Origin: an uncultured Clostridia bacterium | GTDB lineage: Bacteria; Bacillota; Clostridia; Oscillospirales; Acutalibacteraceae | Length of the DNA: 9,953 bases | Reading direction: 5' to 3' | NCBI GenBank assembly: GCA_937897215.1 | Contig: CALCBQ010000136.1 | Coordinates: forward strand, 1 to 9,953 | In this document: piece by piece, positions 1-4,796 of the stretch | Numbering within the stretch: position 1 is the first letter of the stretch | Layout of the letters: the number at the start of each line of letters is the position of its first letter | Translations under genes and position numbers: made by a program | The notes under the pieces: generated by a model | What the model saw: the letters and a program-made list of their open reading frames with translations, nothing else | Told to the model about the DNA's origin: nothing | Database searches by the model: none

Positions 1-10
1 GATTTTGCCA

Positions 11-29
11 CCTCCCTCAATGAGGGAGG
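11..29. repeat. Short GC-rich inverted repeat at the window edge
   Basis: CCTCCCTCA (11-19) and TGAGGGAGG (21-29) are perfect reverse complements around one base. The same CTCCCTC/GAGGGAG pair recurs at 1745-1786 after nadE, so this is probably the end of a related intergenic repeat cut by the window edge. No T-run follows directly (the next bases are GTAATAGG), so a terminator for an upstream gene is possible but not well supported. Confidence 0.55.
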
Positions 30-88
30 GTAATAGGTTGTATCTATACAAAGAGTCCGGCAAACTCAAATTTGTCAAATTCTTTTTA

Positions 89-117
89 TTGACATTTTTT
101 CTATATAAAGTTAAAAT
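89..117 (+). promoter_or_regulatory. Sigma-A-type promoter for the TIGR00266 gene
   Basis: TTGACA (89-94) and TAAAAT (112-117) are separated by exactly 17 bp in a very AT-rich stretch, close to the vegetative consensus. Transcription would start near 124, giving a leader of about 20 nt before the ATG at 147. The ribosome binding site GGGAGG (134-139) sits 7 nt before the start codon. Confidence 0.75.
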
Positions 118-146
118 AAAATTATAAAGAATAGGGAGGGATTCTG

Positions 147-872
147 ATGTTAAATTATAAAATCGAAGGTGGGCATTTGCCGGTTGTAATCTGTTATCCG
201 GAGCCGGGGCAGACACTCTGCACAGAAAGTGGTGCAATGAGTTGGATGAGCCCTAATATGCATATGGAAACAAATTCAGGTGGCGGAGTAAAAAAGGCAA
301 TTGGCAGACTTTTTTCCGGCAACTCACTTTTTGTGAACGAATACACACCACAGGGCGGTACGGGTATGATTGCTTTTGCATCAAGCTTTCCCGGCTCAAT
401 TATTCCTTATGAGGTAACTCCGGGTAATGGAATTATCGTGCAGAAAAGAGGATTTCTTGCTATGGAGAAAGGCCTTGACTTGTCTGTGCATTTTCATAAA
501 AAACTTAGTCGTGGCTTCTTTGGCGGCGAAGGTTTTATTATGCAGAAAATTTCAGGTAATGGTTTGGTATTCCTTGAAATCGACGGTCATTGTGTTGAGT
601 ACACTTTGGGTGTAGGTGAAAGTATTATTGTTGATACAGGTTACCTTGCTGCTATGAGCGAAACTTGCACAATGGATATTCAGCAAATTAAAGGTGCAAA
701 GAATATCTTCCTTGGAGGCGAAGGCTTGTTCCATACAAGAGTAACAGGTCCTGGTAAGGTTTATATTCAATCAATGCCAATTGCACAGATTGCTCAACAG
801 CTTATTCCATATATGCCAACTGCTACAAATGGTAGTGATGGTGGCATCAATATTAAACTTGGTGGAAATTAA
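147..872 (+). CDS. TIGR00266/AIM24-family protein
   Basis: A 241-residue protein that I recognise as the bacterial TIGR00266 family (AIM24 superfamily, formerly DUF124), single-domain proteins of about 220-260 residues with an all-beta fold. Visible family features are the early G-x-L-P-V segment (9-13), the ESGAMSWM segment (27-34), a glycine-rich stretch around 44-60, the repeated hydrophobic/glycine strands (for example FFGGEGF near 124-130) and the late IFLGGEGLFHTRVTGPGKV segment (187-205). There is no signal peptide, membrane helix or catalytic motif. The start at 147 is fixed by a strong ribosome binding site 7 nt upstream and a consensus promoter. The gene is a single-gene unit between its promoter and a terminator at 883-914. 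The biochemical role of bacterial members is not established; the mitochondrial relative AIM24 affects inner-membrane organisation, but that should not be transferred to this protein. Family assignment is firm, function unknown. Confidence 0.85.
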   Translation: MLNYKIEGGHLPVVICYPEPGQTLCTESGAMSWMSPNMHMETNSGGGVKKAIGRLFSGNSLFVNEYTPQGGTGMIAFASSFPGSIIPYEVTPGNGIIVQKRGFLAMEKGLDLSVHFHKKLSRGFFGGEGFIMQKISGNGLVFLEIDGHCVEYTLGVGESIIVDTGYLAAMSETCTMDIQQIKGAKNIFLGGEGLFHTRVTGPGKVYIQSMPIAQIAQQLIPYMPTATNGSDGGINIKLGGN

Positions 873-882
873 TACATATTAT

Positions 883-914
883 ATGCCCTTGCAAATGCAG
901 GGGCATTATTTTTA
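883..914 (+). terminator. Intrinsic terminator after the TIGR00266 gene
   Basis: ATGCCC (883-888) pairs with GGGCAT (901-906). The stem continues inward through a T-G wobble pair and TGCA/TGCA to a tight loop at 893-896. It is followed by TATTTTT (908-914). It begins 11 nt after the stop codon and separates this gene from the nadE promoter at 923. Confidence 0.8.
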
Positions 915-922
915 CAATTTAA

Positions 923-951
923 TTGAAACTTTGCAAAAAGAGTGGTACAAT
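923..951 (+). promoter_or_regulatory. Promoter of nadE
   Basis: TTGAAA (923-928), a 17-bp spacer and TACAAT (946-951) form a near-consensus sigma-A promoter. Transcription would begin around 957-960, which leaves a very short leader before nadE. This short leader supports the ATG at 975 as the start rather than the GTG at 966. Confidence 0.75.
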
Positions 952-974
952 ACTAATATTGGAGTGTGATATGT

Positions 975-1712
975 ATGTATCAGTTTGATGCACTTAAAGT
1001 TAAAAATCAATGTGTAGAGTGGATTCGTGAATTTTTCGAGCAAAACGGAAAAGATTGTAACGCAGTTGTTGGCATTTCAGGTGGTAAAGATTCATCAATC
1101 GTAGCAGCCCTTTGCGTTGAGGCTTTAGGCAAAGACCGTGTAATCGGTGTGCTTATGCCTTGTGGCGAACAGCACGATATTGATTGTGCAAAACAACTTG
1201 TAGAACACCTCGGCATTAAAAATTATACAGTAAATATTAAAGATACAGTTGATGGTCTTATGAACAATCTTCCTGCAGATTTAGAAATCACACCACAAAC
1301 TGTGCAGAATATTCCGCCAAGAGTACGAATGACAACTCTTTATGCAGTCAGTCAGTCTGTGAATGGCAGAGTTGCTAATACTTGTAATCTATCAGAAGAT
1401 TGGGTTGGCTATTCTACTCGTTATGGCGACTCGGTAGGGGATTTCAGCCCTTGCTCATTCCTTACAGTAGCCGAAATGAAACAAATCGGTCATCTTTTAG
1501 GGCTTCCACATAACCTTGTTGAAAAAACACCAATTGACGGCCTTTGCGGAAAAACTGATGAAGATAATTTAGGTTTCACTTATGCCGAACTTGATAAATA
1601 TATCAGAACAGGCGAAATCGACGACAAAGAAAAGCAAAAGCTTATAGATTATAAACATAAAATCAATCAATTCAAACTCGAACTTATGCCATCATTCAAA
1701 CCTAACATATAA
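975..1712 (+). CDS. nadE: Ammonia-dependent NAD+ synthetase (NadE)
   Basis: NadE amidates nicotinate adenine dinucleotide (deamido-NAD) with ammonia and ATP, the last step of NAD+ synthesis, in the cytoplasm. From the ATG at 975 the protein has 245 residues. The ATP-pyrophosphatase P-loop SGGKDSS is at 35-41. The segment NIPPRVRMTTLYAVSQ (112-127) and the family block TCNLSEDWVGYSTRYGD (136-152) follow, and then KTPIDGL with KTDEDNLG (184-200). The length fits the short, ammonia-using class; there is no N-terminal glutaminase (nitrilase) domain, so nitrogen must come as free ammonia or from another protein. Start choice: an in-frame GTG at 966 lies only 1 nt after the GGAG at 961-964, whereas the ATG at 975 has a 10-nt spacer, so ATG is preferred. 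It is transcribed alone. nadA, an earlier gene of the same pathway, lies about 7 kb downstream at 9053. Confidence 0.95.
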   Translation: MYQFDALKVKNQCVEWIREFFEQNGKDCNAVVGISGGKDSSIVAALCVEALGKDRVIGVLMPCGEQHDIDCAKQLVEHLGIKNYTVNIKDTVDGLMNNLPADLEITPQTVQNIPPRVRMTTLYAVSQSVNGRVANTCNLSEDWVGYSTRYGDSVGDFSPCSFLTVAEMKQIGHLLGLPHNLVEKTPIDGLCGKTDEDNLGFTYAELDKYIRTGEIDDKEKQKLIDYKHKINQFKLELMPSFKPNI

Positions 1713-1715
1713 CGC

Positions 1716-1740
1716 GTAGTGGCAGGCTTCCACGCCTGCA
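1716..1740. repeat. GTAG-type stem-loop repeat after nadE
   Basis: The stop codon of nadE is followed by GTAG and then GCAGGC (1722-1727), a 6-nt loop and GCCTGC (1734-1739). The layout (GTAG, then a GC-rich stem with a short loop) is shared with stem-loops at 2308-2332 and 8995-9021, suggesting one family of small intergenic repeats with diverged stems. There is no T-run, so it is a poor terminator by itself. Confidence 0.55.
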
Positions 1741-1743
1741 TTC

Positions 1744-1814
1744 GCTCCCTCTTGGAGGGAGCTGTCAACGAAGTTGACTGAGGGAGTGTCATTCTGAGCG
1801 TAGTGAAGAATCTC
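1744..1814. repeat. Compound stem-loop intergenic repeat
   Basis: Three nested or adjacent hairpins fill the nadE-gtrA gap. GCTCCCTC (1744-1751) pairs with GAGGGAGC (1755-1762) around TTG. GTCAAC (1764-1769) pairs with GTTGAC (1773-1778) around GAA. ATTCT (1791-1795) faces AGAAT (1807-1811). A second GAGGGAG (1780-1786) can replace the first as partner of CTCCCTC (1745-1751), enclosing the middle hairpin, so two exclusive folds are possible. From memory, sequences of this type, including the CATTCTGAGCG...GAAGAATCTC tail, are common between genes in gut Clostridia; copy number cannot be tested here. No T-run follows, so termination of nadE transcripts is not clearly provided and some read-through into the next gene is likely. 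Confidence 0.7.
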
Positions 1815-1842
1815 AATAAATATTTATAATGGAGAAATTATT

Positions 1843-2301
1843 ATGTCAAACCAAAACCAAAAACTTTCAACTAAAGAAACAATAATCCAGATTGCAAAAT
1901 TCGTGGCATTCTCAATGGGTGCAGGAATTATTCAAATTGTGTCATATACAATTATTCACGAACTTACAGATTGCGCACATTGGAAAGCATATCTTCCATC
2001 ACTTATATTGTCAGTTCTTTATAATTTTACAGTAAATCGTAAATTTACATTTAAATCTGCAACTAATGTACCTGTTGCAATGCTTAAGGTTGCACTTTTC
2101 TATTGTGTATTCACACCAGTTTCTCTTTATCTCGGTCAGTTAGCCGAAAATGCAGGTGTAAATAACTACATAGTTGAAGCAGTAACAATGTCTTGTAATC
2201 TTGTAACAGAATACCTTTTCTGCCGATTTGTTGTTTATCGTGGTTCAATGAACACAAACAACCTTGCAAAAAAAGACGAAGCAAAAGCAGAAACAAAATA
2301 A
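1843..2301 (+). CDS. GtrA-family small membrane protein
   Basis: A 152-residue polytopic protein of the GtrA family (PF04138). Four hydrophobic segments are visible at about 15-38, 48-64, 77-97 and 107-132. Family signatures are the NRKFTFK motif after the second helix (65-71) and the LFCRFVVYRG segment at the end of the fourth (125-134). The C-terminal tail is charged (AKKDEAKAETK). GtrA proteins are thought to move or flip lipid-linked sugars, or to assist glycosyltransferases that decorate cell-surface polymers. No glycosyltransferase gene is adjacent, so the substrate cannot be inferred. The start is supported by GGAG at 1831-1834, 8 nt before the ATG. A perfect TATAAT at 1825-1830 lies too close to the ribosome binding site and lacks a good -35, so the gene may depend on read-through from nadE. 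Confidence 0.85.
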   Translation: MSNQNQKLSTKETIIQIAKFVAFSMGAGIIQIVSYTIIHELTDCAHWKAYLPSLILSVLYNFTVNRKFTFKSATNVPVAMLKVALFYCVFTPVSLYLGQLAENAGVNNYIVEAVTMSCNLVTEYLFCRFVVYRGSMNTNNLAKKDEAKAETK

Positions 2302-2307
2302 CAAAAT

Positions 2308-2339
2308 GTAGGGGCGATTATCAAATCGCCCGTATTTTT
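2308..2339 (+). terminator. Repeat-derived intrinsic terminator after gtrA
   Basis: GTAG is followed by GGGCGATT (2312-2319), a 4-nt loop and AATCGCCC (2324-2331), then GTATTTTT (2332-2339). The perfect 8-bp stem plus T-run starts 7 nt after the stop codon. Its GTAG lead-in and stem layout match the repeats at 1716 and 8995, so a dispersed repeat seems to be serving as the terminator. Confidence 0.7.
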
Positions 2340-2360
2340 ATAACTTTTTTCAAAAAACTC

Positions 2361-2391
2361 TTGACTTTTACCTAAGGTAAAAATGTAAAAT
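2361..2391 (+). promoter_or_regulatory. MerR-type promoter with 19-bp spacer and central palindrome
   Basis: TTGACT (2361-2366) and TAAAAT (2386-2391) are 19 bp apart, the overlong spacing typical of promoters that MerR-family regulators activate by twisting DNA. Within the spacer lies the palindrome TTTTACCT-A-AGGTAAAA (2366-2382), which has the arm length and position of a MerR operator. It precedes a MerR-domain gene, so autoregulation is the obvious reading. An alternative -10 with 17-bp spacing (TGTAAA, 2384-2389) is a poorer match. Confidence 0.75.
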
Positions 2392-2415
2392 CGTCATTGT
2401 AAAGGAGGATTTACT

Positions 2416-3648
2416 ATGAAAATCAAGCAAGTTATGGCCGAAACCGGTCTTACTGACCGTGCAATAAGACTATATATTGAAAACGAACTTGTAAAACCTG
2501 AATGTGACGAAAATTACAATGGCAGAAAAAGTATAGAGTTTTCTGAAACTGATGTTGAAAATCTTAAAAATATTGCATTGCTCCGTAAAGCAGATTTCTC
2601 AATTCAAGAAATTAAATCCTTGCAAATGGGTGGCGAAAAAGCACAAAATACAATAAAAGAATACATAAACAGAACAAATGAAAAAATTCAGTTTAATAGT
2701 GAAATAATAGAAAAAATCGGTACACTTGCAGACGAAGAAAACATCACAATCGAAATTATCTGCGAAAAACTTTCAAGTAATTTAGCAAACGAACAAGTCC
2801 CAGCCGAAGATATGGAACTCTCCCCAAAAGAACAGAAAGAAAAAACAAGATTTACTATAATTTCTGTTATTGGTATGGTGTTGTCAGGTGGCGCGATGAT
2901 TCTCATACTTTTATTGGTAATATTTGGATTTCATTATAAATATACTGAATTTGTTCCTTATGATTTGGATTTCGTTCATAAACTAATTTTATTTCCAATA
3001 CAGTACTTTTTCTTAATACAATTTGTATTGTGCTTGATTATTTATTTACTTTATAAGAAAAATAAAAAAGTTGGCAAGAAAAAAGACCGAAAAAAAGCGT
3101 GGTGTATTTTTATCACTATTTTGTGGTCAGTATCATTGTTGTTTTCTCCGGTTATGTTCTTAATGCATTTTTTGGGATATTGTTCAGCAACGAATAACCC
3201 CAATAATTACCTTGAAATAGATGAAGAACATTTACAATACGAATGGGACGAAATTTTTCAAGTGTTTCCATATAAAATGCCTGACTTTGCAAAACAACTT
3301 GTATATAATAATGATTCCACAACTAAGTATCATTATGAATATGTTGACGCACTTCTCAATTCTTATAATATGGTTATGTATGCAGAGTGGCAATATGATG
3401 ATTCTTTAGGATGGCAACTTAATGAAGAGTACGAAAAAGAAAAGCAAAGAGTTTTGAATAAAGATAATATTATTTTTATTTCAAAAAGAGGAGATTGGGA
3501 GTTGGTTTATTTTAAAAATATACCAGGAGCCATAGGAGAAACTTATTATTATCTATTCTTTGCCTATAATGATAAAACACAAACGGTAAGATATATTGCT
3601 GAGTTTGGGTATAAAGCAGACCCATATCATTTACAATTAGATTGGTAA
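2416..3648 (+). CDS. Membrane-anchored MerR-family transcriptional regulator with C-terminal extracytoplasmic domain
   Basis: A 410-residue fusion. Residues 1-70 are a MerR-type winged helix: KIKQVMAETGLTDRAIRLYIENELV, then the wing, then the second helix pair ending FSIQEIKSLQ. Residues 75-125 look like the helical linker/dimerisation region. Hydrophobic helices follow at about 146-172, 189-213 and 229-255. The 214-228 loop is packed with lysine and arginine, so by the positive-inside rule it is cytoplasmic. This places the DNA-binding domain inside and the last ~155 residues (256-410) outside. That C-terminal region is rich in aromatic and acidic residues; I recognise no family in it. Ordinary MerR regulators are soluble and under about 300 residues. 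The start has a very strong site (AAAGGAGG, 2401-2408, 7 nt spacer). The gene is alone between its own MerR-type promoter and a terminator, with no obvious target next to it except itself. The stimulus is unknown; envelope sensing is inference. The MerR assignment is confident. Confidence 0.85.
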   Translation: MKIKQVMAETGLTDRAIRLYIENELVKPECDENYNGRKSIEFSETDVENLKNIALLRKADFSIQEIKSLQMGGEKAQNTIKEYINRTNEKIQFNSEIIEKIGTLADEENITIEIICEKLSSNLANEQVPAEDMELSPKEQKEKTRFTIISVIGMVLSGGAMILILLLVIFGFHYKYTEFVPYDLDFVHKLILFPIQYFFLIQFVLCLIIYLLYKKNKKVGKKKDRKKAWCIFITILWSVSLLFSPVMFLMHFLGYCSATNNPNNYLEIDEEHLQYEWDEIFQVFPYKMPDFAKQLVYNNDSTTKYHYEYVDALLNSYNMVMYAEWQYDDSLGWQLNEEYEKEKQRVLNKDNIIFISKRGDWELVYFKNIPGAIGETYYYLFFAYNDKTQTVRYIAEFGYKADPYHLQLDW

Positions 3649-3650
3649 CC

Positions 3651-3680
3651 AAGCGTGGTCTTTGACCACGCTTTTTCTTT
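3651..3680 (+). terminator. Strong intrinsic terminator after the MerR gene
   Basis: AAGCGTGGTC (3651-3660) and GACCACGCTT (3664-3673) form a perfect 10-bp stem with a TTT loop, followed by TTTCTTT. It starts 3 nt after the stop codon and isolates the MerR gene from the rrf2 operon. Confidence 0.93.
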
Positions 3681-3719
3681 GCAAATCCCAATTCCCACCA
3701 AATTTATATGAATTAACTC

Positions 3720-3748
3720 TTGAATTCCTAGTAATTTTGTAGTATATT
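3720..3748 (+). promoter_or_regulatory. Promoter of the rrf2-metH operon with possible Rrf2 site
   Basis: TTGAAT (3720-3725), a 17-bp spacer and TATATT (3743-3748) form a sigma-A promoter. AGTAT (3741-3745) overlaps the -10. An identical AGTAT lies in the same register at the nifS promoter (7199-7203), where it is half of a clear palindrome. Here the left half is degenerate (GTAAT, 3731-3735, against ATACT at nifS), so Rrf2 binding is only suggested. Transcription should begin about 35 nt before the ATG. I see no SAM, cobalamin or T-box riboswitch in the 143-nt gap, which is too small for most of them. Confidence 0.6.
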
Positions 3749-3791
3749 ATCTTCGTAACGAAAAACAATACTCTAAAAGGGTGTAGATATT

Positions 3792-4226
3792 ATGAAAATC
3801 TCAACAAAAGGCAGATATGCACTTCGTCTTATGACAGACCTTGCAATCCATAAAGAAGACGGCTATATCTCAATAAAATCTATTGCAACAAGACAAAACA
3901 TAAGCGAAAAATATCTTGAACAGATTATCAAAATGCTTTCAAAAGAAAATCTTGTTGAAAGTACTCGCGGTGCACAGGGTGGATATAAACTTACTCGTGA
4001 GCCAATCGAATACACAGTAGGAGAAATTTTAAGAGTAACAGAGGGCAGTCTTGCCCCCGTTGCTTGTCTTGAAACTGACGATAACCCTTGCGAAAATTGT
4101 ATGGACTGTGTAACTCTTGAAATCTGGCAATGTGTACTTGATGCAGTTAATAAAGTTGTTGACTCAATCACACTTCAATACTTGGTTGATAAACAGAAAG
4201 AAAAAGGTAACTGCGGATGCTGTTAA
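3792..4226 (+). CDS. Rrf2-family transcriptional regulator, IscR-like
   Basis: A 144-residue cytoplasmic DNA-binding protein. It opens with the family hallmark MKISTKGRYALRLM and carries a winged helix whose recognition region includes ISEKYLEQIIKMLSKENLVES (37-57). The wing RGAQGGYKLTRE (59-70) is classic Rrf2. The dimerisation helix is at about 106-136. Cysteines C92, C100, C103 and C106 lie in the loop where E. coli IscR binds its [2Fe-2S] cluster (C92, C98, C104 and H107 there), so it is Fe-S-sensing IscR-like rather than CymR-like, CymR lacking this cluster. Further cysteines occur at 114 and in an unusual tail ending NCGCC. It is first in an operon and overlaps the MetH reactivation gene by 10 nt. 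Ribosome binding site AAAAGGG (3775-3781), 10-nt spacer. Likely targets are its own promoter and nifS-nifU. The exact ligand is inferred; the family is certain. Confidence 0.9.
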   Translation: MKISTKGRYALRLMTDLAIHKEDGYISIKSIATRQNISEKYLEQIIKMLSKENLVESTRGAQGGYKLTREPIEYTVGEILRVTEGSLAPVACLETDDNPCENCMDCVTLEIWQCVLDAVNKVVDSITLQYLVDKQKEKGNCGCC

Positions 4227-4792
4227 AATACGATTTACACGAAGCAGCTCGTTATATGGGCTATAAACACGGTGCAGAGCCAAGTGAAGAAATATGTGAA
4301 CTTTGTGAAGTTGCATACAATGAACTCTGTAAAGTGATTACACCAAAATATATCTATAAAGAGTATGAATTCACAAGAACAAATGATGGAATTATAATCG
4401 ACGGAATTGAGTTTAAGAGTACAAAACTATTAAGCCACTTAAAAGACTCAACAAGCATTATTCTTTTTGGTGCAACTATCGGTGTTGGTGCTGATACTCT
4501 TGTTCGCAAATATTCTGTAACCGATGCTGCAATGACAAGTATTGTTCATTGTGTAGGCGCATCAATGGTTGAAAATCTTTGCGACCAGGCTTGTGAAGAA
4601 CTAAAAAATACAATAAAAGGGGAGCACAGACCTCGTTTTAGCCCAGGTTATGGTGGCCTTGATATTTCTTCTCAAGCAGATTTCTTTAAACTATTACCAA
4701 TGACAAAACAAATGGGAGTAACATTATCAGAAAACTTCTTAATGACTCCCACAAAAACAGTTACGGCATTTATAGGCGTAACGAAGGAATGA
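4217..4792 (+). CDS. Stand-alone methionine synthase reactivation (activation-domain) protein
   Basis: A 191-residue protein matching the C-terminal reactivation domain of cobalamin-dependent methionine synthase (PF02965). In full-length MetH this domain binds S-adenosylmethionine and remethylates cobalamin after accidental oxidation to cob(II)alamin. The diagnostic block is RFSPGYG (140-146), equivalent to the R-x-S-P-G-Y AdoMet-binding motif, followed by the hydrophobic MGVTLSENFLMTPTKTVTAFIGV segment (166-188). The central region IILFGATIGVGADTLVRKYS (81-100) also fits. The start is supported by AAAGG (4203-4207) inside the end of the rrf2 gene, 9 nt before the ATG. The 10-nt overlap with rrf2 and a 4-nt gap to metH indicate translational coupling. 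The separate-gene arrangement is known from Thermotoga maritima. A reductant (flavodoxin or ferredoxin type) is needed and is not encoded here. Confidence 0.9.
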   Translation: MLLKYDLHEAARYMGYKHGAEPSEEICELCEVAYNELCKVITPKYIYKEYEFTRTNDGIIIDGIEFKSTKLLSHLKDSTSIILFGATIGVGADTLVRKYSVTDAAMTSIVHCVGASMVENLCDQACEELKNTIKGEHRPRFSPGYGGLDISSQADFFKLLPMTKQMGVTLSENFLMTPTKTVTAFIGVTKE

Positions 4793-4796
4793 TTTT

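Noticed and set aside
966..974. GTG at 966 as the nadE start
   Set aside because: It leaves only one base after the GGAG at 961-964; the ATG at 975 has a normal 10-nt spacer and gives the usual family N-terminus.
1825..1830. Perfect TATAAT just before the GtrA gene
   Set aside because: It abuts the ribosome binding site at 1831-1834 and has no recognisable -35 at 16-18 bp, so a promoter here would make an almost leaderless transcript. Chance in AT-rich DNA is more likely.
3649..3791. SAM, cobalamin or T-box leader before the metH operon
   Set aside because: After the terminator only about 110 nt remain, most of it promoter, and none of the conserved elements of these leaders can be recognised.
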